Made by a program: the position numbers and the translations under genes | Assembly: GCA_963070105.1 (NCBI GenBank) | Contig: OY718807.1 | Span: 434,001-498,000 of the forward strand | DNA length: 64,000 nt | Direction of reading: 5' to 3' | Source: Litomosoides sigmodontis | Taxonomy: Eukaryota > Nematoda > Chromadorea > Rhabditida > Onchocercidae | Notes under the pieces: model-generated | The model's database searches: none | Seen by the model: only the letters and a program-made list of their open reading frames with translations | What the model was told of the DNA's origin: nothing | In this document: in pieces, positions 24,801-38,143 of the stretch | Layout: the number at the start of each line of letters is the position of its first letter | How positions within the stretch are numbered: the first letter of the stretch is position 1

Positions 24801-27800
24801 TAAACCATTAATCAGTCCCATGAATTTTAAAATTCAAGATATTTTTACTAATAACAGAAGAGGATAAAGAAGTATCTGAAAACGCTGGAAGAAAATATAG
24901 TTGCTTTTGAAGTGACTTCCAATTCTTACATGATTTGGCAGAACTTCATACAGTTAAACAAAAACAGTAACACTCGAAAATCACCTTAGCTCTACAAACA
25001 GCAAATAAGATAGCACCACTACCACTACTTTCTTTCACTTTTTGTCTAAATTGCAGCAGCACTGCTTTCAGCTCCAATTTACACTTCGGTTCAATGAATG
25101 CCTCTTTATGAGTCATTATTGTTTCCCACATGAAAGTCGTGCCATATTTCGCTGTCTATAAGCAATATTCACAATCAAGGAACTCTTTCTCTCCAAATCA
25201 ATTTTAATCGTATGAGTTGTAAATTTTAATCTTATAAATCCTATAAGTTAAGATTAAAATCGTTCAAAGTATGCAAAAATATTAAACTTTAAATTAATAC
25301 TAAACTAAACAATCAAAAAATTTGATGTATTCCTAACGCGTGTGAAGTGGTACGGTAACGTAGTAGTGCTATGAATATCAATAAACGGAAAATGCAAACC
25401 TTCCAAAATTTCAGACAAGAATTCATCACTACATAGGATGAGAAGAATACTAAGATACCATCCGGAATGATTTTACAAGCACGGATAATAACCTCACCAA
25501 TTCCATAAATGTATCCTGCACTGCTCCTAATCATAAATCAATTGAGCATAAATTTAAAATAATTATCAATAAAAGGTGAATTAAGCTCGAAATGACAACA
25601 GTTTTTAAAAGTAACAGATAAATTTTTAATTGTATTTTTTTACTGTAAAAAGAATTGCGCAAAAACCAGATCAAGTTTTAAAACCAAATGAAATAAATCA
25701 CTTTCAATTATACATTCCTGTCACAGTAACAGCGACATGGAAAATAAAATCTCGAGAGGAATAAAATGACTGCGACTTCAAATAGGGAGGTCTCATCAAC
25801 GGCAAACCGCATATAAGGCAACAAATAGTAATGAGGCGCTGCTCAGAGATCGATTTATCTCAGCAAACAAAAAGGTGCTAGTTTTATTAACATTGTTTTT
25901 GATTTTAAAATTCCTTATAAAAAACTTCAAGATAATTTCATTACAAAATCGAAATCAAACCTGCATTATTTATGCAAAACATTAGTTTCAAGCTCTGTTT
26001 TTAAAATCTTATAAAAATTTCATACCGCCTATGAAAAGTGCCGCAAAGATCAATTCCGCCTTGACTAAAACGAATACGTGCACCTAAAATCTGGTCCGAA
26101 TTAGCAACATGCTGATTTTCGAGTATTGTTGGGAAGTTTATGCCAAGGCTGTTAACAAATGAATCCAATGGCGATAATGTACCGCTGGTGACAATCACAG
26201 AACGCACACCACATGAGTAAAGATACCTTAAATGCATTGATAATTATATCGCTAGGAACTATTTCCCATTCAGTACGCTGTATATTTCGGAGAAATAATC
26301 CAACTAATTCACGGATTACTCCCTATCGTCCAATTATATCTTCGAGATTACAATTACCCTTATTTCACATTTCATTTAGAGCACGAGGAATGTTGCCAAA
26401 AAAATTTTTTCCTGTTTTTTATAGACAAGTGACTAACCACATAGCAACTGATGGTGAGAAGCACCAATAATTCAACGTTATTACTGAACCGCGCTCCACG
26501 ACATAAAGCTGAAATGGATCATATTAACAAGTGAAAATTTCAAAAATTTTGTAATTTAGGACCGAGTAGAAAAGCACTGGAAATTTCCACGGCAGATAAC
26601 CTGGAGGGCCACCATCCACCTATTTTGTGAAATTCCTGCTATAATTATATATTGCAGTGGATAAGTCGGACGTGGGTAGGTCGGGAGTTATTGAATCGGG
26701 GGTTATTGATTGGAGACAACTTTTGAAGCGCCTGCACTGAATTCACTATCCAACATATATACAGCGAAATTTACTTGAAAATATTTTGCGCTACTGCTAT
26801 TCACATTTTTCGTCGTGCATACTGAACTACCTGATACCCGTAATGAACCACGCTTATCTGCGTAGACAGTTGCAATGAACGATGAAAATTCTTGAAGATA
26901 AACTCCTTTTTCGATAAACTCTGCAGTTAATGATTCATCTTGTACTGTAAATTGTTTACTTAAGAATAACAATTTCCATTTGAAATAAGGTGCGATGGAT
27001 AAGCGCAATAGCATTTTTCGTTGCTTAGTTTCTTCCTTGCACTATGTTAAAACATCACAAAATAAACAAATCGAAATTAAAGATTTATAGAACTACTATA
27101 ATTAATCGATATAAAGAAACAATATTTGGAAACAATGGAAACAATATTTTGCACGGCTAATGCAGTTTAAAATAAATATCAAAATGATAAACCTTTTGCT
27201 GTAAGATACTGCCCAATTTTATCGATAGTTAGCAATATTGCTTCCCTCATATCTTCTCTAAATCCTGCTTTCGACAATAATTCAATCATCTTTTCGCCTG
27301 GATAAACTTTACCATCAATCCCAATTACTTTCTCTCCTTTATCTTTCATGCAAATATCTACAGCGTCTTCAAACTGTTGCAAAGAGGCTGAAACACTGAT
27401 TCACCTAGATTCGTTGAACTAAAATTAGATATTAACCAAAATTAGATTAAAATGACCTCATCTCAATAATAGGAATCTTTAACAAGCAGATCAAATGTTC
27501 TATATAAAACGAATAATGTGAAATCAAATTTTAAATTACTTTGAAAGCTGAAGAAATGAAGTGATAGGCCAAATGCGTGTATCAAAAAGATAAACTCAAA
27601 TTATGCTTACCAAGCAAATAAGCTACATCATTCTTCTCAATTTTCACTTCATTCGTTTCTTGAATTTCAGCTTCAAATGAAGCAGTTGTATTATCCTAAA
27701 AAAATAATTTTGCAAAAATGACTGTGGCATTCTTATACCGAAAATTCCATACCTGCAAATATTAATTACAAAATCCTTAAGAAAACTGGAAAGAAAAGTT

Positions 27801-30629
27801 AGCTGAATAGAAATTAGCCCGGTGAGTCAGACGAATGATGGAAATATGAAAAGATAAGTTTGCTCCAATGGATTACAATTGTGAGAAAAAAAAGAAAAAC
27901 TTCCTAGAATTTTTTCCTAGAAAGAGAGATAAACTTCGCAACACATGAACTAGGAAGTTTATTTCTCTTTTGAAGCATCACCAATGATAACCGGGATGTT
28001 GGTTAATGTTTTTACATCTAAAACATTAGCCAAATACATTCAAACGTATCTTAACTCTATGCATTTGATGTATGTTTTGCAAAATATCTGTCAGTGAGAA
28101 AGATGAAAATGGAGAAGCAAATGAAGTAAATATACACCATTTTTCTCCGAATTTCTTCCTCGTCATTCATTATCATTTCCAAAACTTTCTTTGTTTCCCT
28201 TATACAAGCACTTAGTTGAATAGTTGAAAATGAAACTGATGTCGACTCTTCACAAATTGATTCCTGAAAGAGCAATTAAATTTTAATTTTAGATTTTTTG
28301 TGAGAAATTGTGAATTACGAAGAAAAACACTTGCTTCAAGGAAAATCATATTGATATCAATGTGCACCAGCATTGCAAACTTATTGATGGGTATTTTTTA
28401 ATACAAATACCAAGTTATGAGCCTCATCGAAAATAATAATATTTCCTTTCAACTGAATGTTATGTTTATGACGCAGAGAAGGATCAACGATATAATTATA
28501 TGGTAAAAGAATCAGATCGGCACTTTCATACATCGTGCGATTCCGAAAATAAGGACAATACCTGAAATGCAAATTTATTTCTAAAATTATTGTTTGTACA
28601 GTAAAAGCTTGCTGAATAAGAACTTAAAATGAAATTTCAGATAAGACAGAAAAATCTGATATACTTATGCTTCTTAGATATATTGATAACTTCTTCGATA
28701 TCTGGAACTATTCCATTCTCACTGTACAACAAATCCAGTGTTGACGGGTCAGCTTCTAGAATAAATTTTTTCAAACAATGCACAAAATTCTTTAAACTGC
28801 TAAATACATTAAAATGAAAAAAATGAAATGCTATAAAAACAAGTGAAAGAGGAAAAAAGGAGAATAAAACAGAGTAGGATCATACTTTCGTAGAAATTAA
28901 AAAATGGACATCGACGCTTATTGACCAAATTTCTACACATCAGTGATTTTACATGACTATTATCTTGTTTCATCACTTTATCATTGATACAAAGTACATC
29001 ACGGGAGGCCAGAGTAACGGTCTTGATGCTGAATTAAAGGAAATACTTTTATAAATATTGTTGAGGGTATGACAAAAGGAAAGGAAAAAGATAAAGACAT
29101 ATCCAATCTTCCCATCAGGAACTAATAATTCCCGATAGCAATAACAAGCTCATTGCAAGTAGCAAACAAAAGCTTTGCAACTATTTCAAATTGCCGTGTT
29201 TGCATGGAGAATAAAAATTCAACATAAAGAGATAAAGGGTTGGAAGCATTTCATTTCAATGTCGAATTAAAATTAAAAGTTTAAATTTTCGGGAAATAAT
29301 TTAGAGTAAGAGGCATACTCTTTGTAGGTAGTTTTGTTCAGCTCACGGATTACTTGTGCTAATTGGCTGTGTGTTCGGGAAGCATAAAGAATTTTTGGAT
29401 AAAGAGATCCAGAAGATGTACCTGTCAATAAAATCATCTTTCATACTGTTTCCAATATTCGAATATTTCGTCTCTCATCGTTATAATGTTTACAATTTCA
29501 AAGAAAGTTTACATAATTTTGAAACGTATACATATTTAGTTCATTTAGAATATGACGAAGATGTCTCACTTAATTAGTAAAGTTTCAAAAACTAGAATAC
29601 AAGCCAACTAGAATACATAAAAAATAAAAAAAAGTATGTAAAAAAGTGTGACTAAAAAAGCCATATTGAATACACGTTGTGATATGCACAAATATTACTA
29701 TACAAAGCTGGAACAGCAACTTTGTATTTGTTGCATACCATCTGTCTGAGATATCTTTGATTTGCAGCTTTTCAAGTATGCAATAGCGGCACACAGCAAA
29801 CATAATGTTTTGCCAGTTCCGGTAGGTGATTCTAACGCTGCATTCTGTCCCTAAAAAGATACAAACTTTTAGTCTTACCTCATTTAGTAAAGTATTAAAG
29901 CCTATATGAAAAGTATGAAAGGCCGAAAAAACAACCTTGTATTTATTGTGTACTATCTATTTGAGATACCTTTGATTTGCAAAGAATATTATTCTTACGA
30001 AAACCTGGGCTCAATTAAAATTCGTTCTGTACTAATCGTGTCAAGTATTGATAATCATTTGTATAAGAAATATTAAAAATTCCGCACAACAGGTACAGTT
30101 CAGCTTGACAGCATGACACTCCTTTCGCTACAATAGCAGTAAAATATCAAGTTTGAGCAATTTAATGTTTAGGAAACAAATGATTGCGCAAAGCAATACT
30201 CTCAACAATTTTTGACATCTGATCCATTTATCCCCAATATCACGACCTATACTTTTCATAACAACATGTCTCTAGTTATAGTTGGAAATAATACAGCTTG
30301 ATATTTTATTTACCATCACGCAAATATACAAATAATTGATTCTTTATTATGGAGGAATCAATAATCTGCCATTATGTATTTGATTAGTCTAAAACTATAA
30401 ATTACAGACAGTTTTCTTAATTTGCACAATTAACTGATAGTTGGCATGTTGATATATTGAATTATTTGGAAGTTATCAGCTACTTTATTGATATATATGA
30501 TTAGTAGTGCATAATTAAAGCACATACCGTGAGTAGAGCTTCCATAACCTTCTGCATAAATTTAATCTGACACTCATATGGTTCGAATGGAAATTCTACA
30601 GTAAAGCCATCAATTTGTATTAAACGCAT
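21849..30629 (-). CDS. RTEL1: RTEL1 DNA helicase (XPD-like, Fe-S) with C-terminal harmonin-like domain
   Basis: Start ATG 30629 follows an acceptor 18 bases upstream. Well-defined exons: 30528-30629, 29739-29850, 29319-29421, 28886-29028, 28665-28755, 28411-28561, 28138-28263; more follow near 27.6, 27.2, 26.9, 26.1, 25.4, 25.0, 24.7, 24.2, 23.4, 22.9 and 22.2 kb. Motifs in order: [13 protein letters not shown], Walker [18 protein letters not shown], four Fe-S cysteines (LCIND, LMCRNL, RRCPFF, KYCPYF), [56 protein letters not shown]. The last two exons read [17 protein letters not shown] and [14 protein letters not shown], resembling the harmonin-N-like domain of RTEL1. The N-terminal wording favours RTEL1 over FANCJ or DDX11. 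It should unwind D-loops and telomeric T-loops. Middle and C-terminal exon edges are approximate. Confidence 0.93.
27921..27970. repeat. Imperfect 17-bp inverted repeat, 16-base loop, RTEL1 intron
   Basis: 27921-27937 and 27954-27970 are reverse complements with one mismatch. The loop is 27938-27953. A shorter pair (CTTCCTAG/CTAGGAAG) overlaps it. The loop length equals that of the hairpin at 3920. Confidence 0.75.
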
Positions 30630-30641
30630 AATCGAGATGAA

Positions 30642-30655
30642 ATGACCCTGAAAGC
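30642..30655 (-). promoter_or_regulatory. Probable trans-splice acceptor, RTEL1 gene
   Basis: Minus strand AAGCTTTCAG/GG lies 18 bases before the ATG at 30629, with no upstream exon evident. Confidence 0.5.
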
Positions 30656-31778
30656 TTTCACAGAAGATTTGGTTAAAAAAATCAATTAAATATCTAAATT
30701 TATAGCAGGCATTAATTCGCTTTTCTCTCTCCACATAACAGATATCAATTTACCAGCCGTCCTGTAAATTATGCAAGCAGTTATTCCAAAACTACTGCAA
30801 ACCCGGTATATTTTCTATCACAGTAATCTTTTGCTTGGAACAAGGCCTACCACATGTTTTCCACGGACGTGGTGAACCAAAGGAAAATAGATTGACACCA
30901 AAGTGATCATTAGTAATAGCGACTCAGCACCTTGCATCTCACCACTCTCTGCCGTCTTAGCAGTCACTATATTGCTTTTCTCTATTTCAGGACACTATAT
31001 CATCACTTTATCGTTATCATCAATCTCTGATAACATTAATTAGTCTGCCCACGCTCTTTTTTCACTCTGTGCAAATCACGCTCTCTCGCAGCCCAAACTG
31101 ACAGCAAAGTAGTTCATATAAAGAGAAAGAGAAAAAGGTCTCCACGAACTGTCTCCAATCATGCAAATCTTTAGGCCCTTCCATAAGACGGCCGAAATTA
31201 GGCCGAAATTACCTCCCGCTGCCCCACCCCACACCGCCTCGTGCTTGTTAAGCGTTAAACCTTTCCCTCCAGTTAAGTAATAGTTTAAATTCAAAAACGA
31301 AAATTCTGCGACCAATGAAAAATTTCCGTCCCATCATTGCGGGAATCTTTTACGATTGAAGGAATTGCTTCGATCCATGCATAAGTAATTTATTTAACAA
31401 TTCTGAGCGAAGCTAAACGTGTCATCATAAGTTATTATCCATAATAATCAAACTTGAAACATATAACGGAACTCGGTCTTATCAATAACAGTGATATCAT
31501 TTCACGCATCGTTGCATTGCAAAATGTCAGTTAATACATTCAGCGAACTCATAAGAAGTGTGGCTTGCTGTGTTGACATATGGAACGCAGCCTATGTGTG
31601 ACGGAGTGCTGATGGAAGTAAAGAGGCGGCGGAAAAATCACTCAACCAAGCAATCGTTATCGCATTTAGAATTTTCCAATCACCAATTTATGGGAGGGAT
31701 GCACGGAAAGAGGGTGGAAAACGTGGGCTACCAGCAGCTTACACTTCACGTTTCTAAAGTTGAAATACGAAGTGTAAT
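30656..31778. other. Intergenic
   Basis: Upstream of RTEL1 and downstream of the next minus-strand gene. Moderately GC-rich patches, no gene recognised. Confidence 0.45.
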
Positions 31779-33198
31779 TTATTCGTAATAAACATCAGAA
31801 CCGTGAATTGCAACATTCTTTAAACTCTCCAAGTACGTTGTGAACACAGCTACAGTTTGCTTCCAAAACTCGTGGTCAAAGGCGAATCTGATATTATTTA
31901 ATCTGATCGATAGTGTCTGGAAAATCAATGAAGCAGTAGTTATATTGCTACGTTGTATAATTTGCACTGACGCACTTGTAATGACAAAAAATAGTAATTT
32001 TTCAAAAAAAAAGTTCAGTTCAGTCTGCGAAAATGAAGGAATTGCAGGAGTCATTAGCAGTTGCTACATTTGCAAAGTTTTAATCTCCTCGTCAAACAGT
32101 GAAAAGCTAACAACCTTCTCATATCTGCTGTTATTACCAAATGCGGTAACGATGTTGTCCTTCACGATATATCCGTCAACGTTGTATTGCCACACTTCAT
32201 TATTGGATTTGTCTCTTCCGATGACCACATCATCCGGCTCATATCCATGCAAGGTATAATTTATCGTTGGGCTTAATCCAACATCGGACAGCATTTTAGT
32301 GAACTACAAAAGTGGCCTTTGGATTGGAAATACAAAAATTGCGTGATGAGAGAAGAGGATTCCACAAATATTTGAACTTCTGTTTGGTGAGCTTGAAGAG
32401 TTCAGTTAGACAGATTATCATGTTCAAAAATCGCTCCTTCTCATTTCAACTGCTCTTTAAAAAGGAGAGCTCTTGCATTGGAGAAAATCATCTTCAATAC
32501 TAATTCCTCTGAGAAACTTACGGGTAGAGGAGAGGTCAATAGAACAAGCATGTGTTGTCAGAAGTTGCAAGGGATTAGACAGTTTCATGCGCAATCATTT
32601 CCGAAAATACTGTCTGTGGTGTAGAAGAAAATGTACAGACTACTATCAGCTGGAACGTTCGATAACTTTCACTTAGCTTGAATTTCGAAATTACAAACCG
32701 CTTGATTTATTGACTTCTGCAAATTCGTCATGGCTTCTTCAGGCGTTTGCGGCTGTCCAGGATATGGAACTGTCAGCACTTCAATTGGGACCGTCGCGGG
32801 CTCGGCAGTTGTTGTTGCTGACGATGTTCTTGGCGGCAGGCCGCAAACCCACGGGTGTATTTGGCAAACAATCAAGTACTTCAGTGGCGTGTCAAGTTCA
32901 AGTTCTAACTCCGACCGATCGGCTCCTTAAAGATCCGGAATCCTCATGCCAGGCTGATCAAGACAGACAGACAGACAGTCTTAGGCTAAGTAAAAGAAAC
33001 ACAAGTTGCGTTCGACTTGGGAAGTTGAAATGGTCGAAGTCGAAGTGCAAGCAACAGGTAGTTATTCTATTAGCCTACTGATCACAGCTGCTAAGGAAAA
33101 GTTAGCTAGAACACTGAAAGTACTACGTTACCTTGCATCGGTCCACAGCTCTGTGCTATTAGAAAAATGGAGCAACAAATCGCAGCGCGAAAAACCAT
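31779..33198 (-). CDS. Secreted protein with C-x3-P-W-x-C motif, 206 aa, unknown
   Basis: Four exons in phase: 33132-33198, 32699-32925, 32115-32303, 31779-31916 (621 bases, 206 codons plus stop). The first exon is a signal peptide (MVFRAAICCSIFLIAQSCG). Exon 2 reads LKYLIVCQIHPWVCGLPP, then a Thr/Pro-rich linker (TSSATTTAEPATVP) and a helix (EEAMTNLQKSINQA). Exons 3 and 4 give a mixed domain (INYTLHGYEPDDVVIG, WQYNVDGYIVKDNIV, RLNNIRFAFDHEFWKQTVAV). N-glycosylation sequons are visible (NYT, NNS). The exon 1 acceptor is a weak CTTTAAG but keeps phase. No family recognised; I infer a nematode-specific extracellular protein. The CxxxPWxC loop recurs in the gene at 35.9 kb. Confidence 0.65.
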
Positions 33199-34907
33199 TA
33201 TTTAACAACCAAATTTATCAACTGAAACACACGTCTGACAACAGCTTTAATTGAAAAGTTAAATTATCAAAATTTTTAATTAATAACAGCAATAGTTAGC
33301 ACCGCAAGATACGATGCATATCCACAGTGCTGACCTTATCGGCACGCCAAGCCAATTAAAGCAAGGCAAATTAGCCTTCTACAACACAAATGCTTATTTG
33401 GCCGATGGCGATGGTAGCAGTGATGAGACATTTGCATAAAACGAGGAATAAGCGTCTTCTTATATATTCATTATCACAGCTCAATGCTTTCTTTAACAAT
33501 TAAACCAAAGAGCAAAGTATGAAAATTCACGCAGATTATTTGCACTAATTTCATTTATCCCTTCTCAAATAACACCTTTTTCCATTAAATAATAGTTTCA
33601 TTGAATTTATGGTGCAATCGCGTTTTATCATTCATTCCTCGAAAGGTATCGTTAAAATGTTCTAAGATCAATCTTGAATTATGCCACAAATTTATCACTT
33701 CCTCTTTCTGTTTAAATAATCGCATCGTTTTTGAACAAATTTAGCACATGCCAAGAAATTCATGATGATCAGTAGTGTAGAACGAGAAGCTTAATAACTT
33801 GTGCACTGTAACGATAATTTATTGTCGCTTTAATTCTGCCTAAGGTTTACTGTTAATTATTCGTGCATGGATAATAATTAGTTAATATCTCCCAATATAT
33901 TCTTATTTGTGGCACTAATTTTAGTTCGTCCTGTTCCCTTTCTGAATTGAGGGAAAAAATCACAAAAGATGAAAGGACGAGAATAACTTGAAAATAATTA
34001 ATTGTAATTAATTCTCTTCACTTTAATTGGTCCTATGCAATAAAAAAGGTTGAATGCACAGTTTTAAGATTTGTCGAAAGTAAGGGATAGCTAAGTTACA
34101 CTTGGGAAAAATGAAGACGGTGGAAATGAAGCAATGCTTAACAGACAAACAAGTAAGCCTAAAAACAAATAGCAAAAAAGTAGTCATCAAATTAAGAAAC
34201 CAACCCCCCCCCCTCCCCGCTCTAGTTTTGCTTAATTATCCTTCAAGTCGATAAAAATGCATCACCCAAATTCATAATTTCATCAGTTATTATAGTCAGA
34301 TGAAATTGCAATTCACTACATAATTTTCCACAATGAGCAACCTTTTATAAAATTGCTGTTAAATTAATTGATATCCACCAGGTGCGCTTCTAAGCTATAT
34401 GATAGTACGGCATGCCAAACTGCATCAAACTTTACTCCAGTCGCAGAACGTTTGTGAAAACGTTGAGGATGAACATTCTATCTATGCAAAGTTAAAGCAA
34501 AACTAGTTCCAGTCTCTTAACAGAGAGGTTGAGATTAATATATTTTTTGGAAAAAGATGAAATTGAAAATTCAAATTAGTTCGGACGCTTGGCACATAGA
34601 GTATTTGCTCACCGACGATGATAACTTTTTCGCAGGAATTGTTACAGAAAACATTATTTTATTTTTCCTATTCATAAATTTTTATGGCGCTCATATGAAA
34701 AAGGAAAAGCTAAAAGAGAGCGACACGTATATATGTGCGGAGAAAGGTGTAATGACAGCAGAGGGTGGACGAGTTCAGGTGGCGTTGTGGGTTCTCGTCT
34801 CCCACTTTGGAAGAAATTCATTTCCTTTCGCATCTTTGGATTTTTTTCTTTTGACTTTAAATTATTCCTGCAAACTCTTGTGCAATCATTTCTTGGATAG
34901 AAGGAAC
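33199..34907. other. Intergenic
   Basis: AT-rich, with a C9 homopolymer tract near 34204. A possible plus-strand exon at 34382-34506 (acceptor CCACCAG, ends at TAG) reads LLSYMIVRHAKLHQ and EDEHSIYAKLKQN. It has no partner exon and is weak. Confidence 0.4.
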
Positions 34908-35346
<439 letters not shown>

Positions 35347-35878
35347 TGATAGCTTTATGAAAAAGGAAAGAGAAAGAGACAGCAACGCAAAAATTACGAA
35401 ATCTCAATTTCCATTTTGCATAGAACATTTTTGATGTTATTCTTGATTTAATATTATTGCGGTTCCTTTTAGCATAACTTACGCTTCGTTTGCCTCGGAA
35501 CATTCACGTAATGCACTTTCTTCATATCGTTCTATTCTCTTCGTTAATTACGTGGACATACGGATGTGGACCACTTCCATTTGACATTAGTAATCACGGT
35601 AATGAAATCGCTATTTGAATGAATGTTTTTAACTGCAATTAAATTGTCAGCTAACACCAGTTCTGATTAATTATAATTTCCACCAATAACAACAGACTGA
35701 AGATTCTGATAGCTTTAACCAAAGCACCCATTACCCATTAGTAAATTATTTTTTGGATTTCACATTAAATTTCAAACGTTTTCGGTTTATCGAATATTAA
35801 TTGATATTAATTAAAAAGTTCATGGAATGCATCACTTCTCCGATTTTTAAGTTCATTTCAGCTAACTGACATTTTCAG
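35347..35878. other. Intergenic; may hide a signal-peptide exon
   Basis: The missing first exon of the next gene should lie here or in 33.2-34.9 kb. No convincing candidate was seen. Confidence 0.35.
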
Positions 35879-36039
35879 TTCCTCCTGCTCTCACGAAATT
35901 CTCCCCACAGGCGCAATTACCCCCTTATGGCAGTGGAAATGCGATTCTGGAAGCAGTGAAGTACTATTGCACTCAATATCCCTGGATCTGCCGGTCATTC
36001 TTAAGTGCCGACAGCAAGAAGGAAGATGTCGTCACTTGA
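35879..36039 (+). CDS. Last exon of a small secreted-type protein with C-x3-P-W-x-C motif
   Basis: After a TTTTCAG acceptor (35872-35878) the exon reads VPPALTKFSPQAQLPPYG, then NAILEAVKYYCTQYPWIC, RSFLSADSKKEDVV and a stop at 36037-36039. A second good acceptor (CTCCCCACAG, ending 35910) could start it later. The phase requires an upstream exon ending one base into a codon, as the signal-peptide exon of the 33.2-kb gene does. The eight-residue loop C-TQYPWI-C matches C-QIHPWV-C of that gene in spacing, Pro and Trp. A C-x6-C ring with a central Pro also recalls allatostatin-C peptides, but no dibasic cleavage site precedes it. Upstream exon not found. Confidence 0.5.
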
Positions 36040-36700
36040 TGATAACCAGCTCTCCTCATCGTTATCATAATCATACCAGTGTGACAGTGCTAGAAACTGA
36101 ACTGCACTGCCTTTCCTCTTACGATACTTGTGTTCTACACTTGAAATACAGTCTATCATAGCATCTGATACACGTATACATTGTACAGGTCACAGACATG
36201 CAGGGACAGATGATAATAATTAATTTTCATGATTTGTTTAATGAAACATCTCTACAGCGATTTTAATCACCAATTCCTCTCTGTTAATTTAATTGCTATA
36301 AAACTTTGAGGTTAAAGACCACAGAAGTATTTCAAAATTCAAACCACACTTTTGCAGTGCCGAACTTTATTTATGTCATGTACTTACTAGCTACTTCTAA
36401 ATCATGTAAGCATAACAATGAACTGTAATATGAATAAAATCTCTCCCACCACGTGGCAATACATAATCCACAAATTGCTGGGATATTAAGAATTTGTGTA
36501 ATCTGCTATACTTCCAACATCGTCTACTTCACTTCACAACTTCAATTTCGCCCAAATTTTCTAATTAAGTGAATGTCAGGGATGATCCAAGGTAACCGAT
36601 GTTTAGCTTTTGCTTATTTATCACTCACGTAATCCAAATTGGCAAGTTAAAGAAATTAAACATTTGGGAAATGTCTGCAACGCACTTTTCATTTCATTTA
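36040..36700. other. Intergenic
   Basis: AT-rich, no gene seen. Confidence 0.45.
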
Positions 36701-36898
36701 TTACACAACGATAAAAAATGTGAGGTGAGAACAATTCTTGGAGAACCCACTACAACGTGACAACCTATCAACGTACGTAGTAGATGAGATTTTGTTTTCG
36801 TTGTTGTCAAGTTTTGCTGAAATACAATCGGAGATTTCCATTGCAGTCTTATCACTCGATGATAGCCTCTCTGATAGCTGTAATTGGTCCTCAAACAT
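36701..36898 (-). CDS. Candidate terminal exon crossing the edge of duplicated block copy 1
   Basis: The minus strand reads LSERLSSSDKTAMEISDC, AKLDNNENKISSTTYVDRL and ends TFFIVV-stop at 36701. It can begin at a TTACAG acceptor (first base 36877) or at ATG 36898. The composition is protein-like and hydrophilic. The edge of the duplicated block (36840) falls inside this frame. No family recognised. Confidence 0.35.
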   Translation of the reverse strand: MFEDQLQLSERLSSSDKTAMEISDCISAKLDNNENKISSTTYVDRLSRCSGFSKNCSHLTFFIVV

Positions 36899-38143
36899 TT
36901 GGTGTTTTGACCAATGCGATCGCAGTAAATGCCTGCTTACGGCGCCTCACTTTGGGAATACTACTTCATGGCAACTTTCATGACCACGTCCGACTGCATG
37001 ACTGTTTAAATTTTAATTGAATTCCTTGACGAGAAAGGCAGGAAAGTCACACAGCAGTGCTTCATGAGGCAAATTCCACGTAAGTGATATGTATGTGGAG
37101 GTAAGGCACTGGCAGGCGGAGATTGCTGAAGAGCTTTGGAGACTTACAGAGTCGTCTTTGCGCTCGCCTGAGAAGACAGCAATGTTACCTACCACCAGTC
37201 ATGCGGCATTTCTGGGGACAATAAATTTGTCACAAACACTTCTCCTAAGGTCATAATCAAAAGATTACAAAAGGCCACTTCAGATCAAAAATCAGTGCCA
37301 CAATGCATTGAAATATTTTGCAAAAAATTTGGCGCTCGTAAACATCTGAATTTGCGAGTGGTACGGAAATGCGTGCACGCCAAGGTGCAACCTAGCTCCT
37401 TTCACCGGCGCTACTTTTCCGGATAAGATGTATCGCGTGACGTTCACGCGGAAAGATCGACCATTAACCGGTTTTGACTCTTGTGGTCAGCAATCGGGCG
37501 TGCAATCAGGGACAGAGGAATCCGGTTTCGCAGTAGCACTGCACAGGGATAACTGTTGGATGCCTTAACAGTAGCATATTGTCATTCATTTCTAATTTGC
37601 TGCTGCCGTAATCCGCCGATAATGACAACGCTCGTCTATCTGTCTCCAATTGTCAGCTTAATTTCATAACGAAATAAACGATCAGTGACAAACAAAATGA
37701 AGTGAATCGCTGACGGATGGCAATAGTCAAATTTATTTTTTCCTGAATAAGCTGCTTTAAGATCGTCGAGTCGAAGCAGGCTTAGGCAACTGATTGAGGA
37801 AAGGCGCACACTGTTTCATTTTACCTGACAGTACACCCTTACAAAAATTTGAAGCATTAAATTAGCAGGAGAGATTCAACGCATCACAAACGACCTATGC
37901 TCTGATCGTCGATCAGCTGAGCTGAGCGTTCTAAATTTAATATTCAAATCGTTTCCACCCTCAAAAAACGTGTTCACAGTGACAACCCGCGCAACATCGC
38001 ACATATCATTGTGAAGCTAAAATTTTCGCAGTTACAAAAATGATTAGCATTCATCTAATCACTTTTCATCATTTTTTTTGCTGCAAGGAATGATACCGAA
38101 ACGCAGTCAATAATTCCTAAACAGGCTACCGATGGTACCATTC
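36840..38143. repeat. 1.3-kb direct duplication, copy 1
   Basis: Matches 42107-43386 at about 99.8% identity. I see three internal substitutions (for example at 36901 and near 38117) and 24 extra bases at 38056-38079. No terminal inverted repeats, no target-site duplication and no poly-A tail. An open reading frame crosses the left edge here but not in copy 2, so copy 1 is probably the older site. Confidence 0.97.
37876..38016 (-). CDS. Candidate exon inside the duplicated block
   Basis: After an AATTTTAG acceptor the minus strand reads LHNDMCDVARVVTVNTFFEG, then NDLNIKFRTLSSADRRSE, to a stop at 37876. The same exon is repeated unchanged in copy 2 (about 43.1-43.3 kb). A weak donor (GTCGTT) lies before the stop. 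Another frame on the plus strand (37172-37426, 84 codons, no ATG at its start) is also open in both copies. At most one of these is likely real. Neither is recognised. Confidence 0.25.
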   Translation of the reverse strand, partial: LHNDMCDVARVVTVNTFFEGGNDLNIKFRTLSSADRRSEHRSFVMR

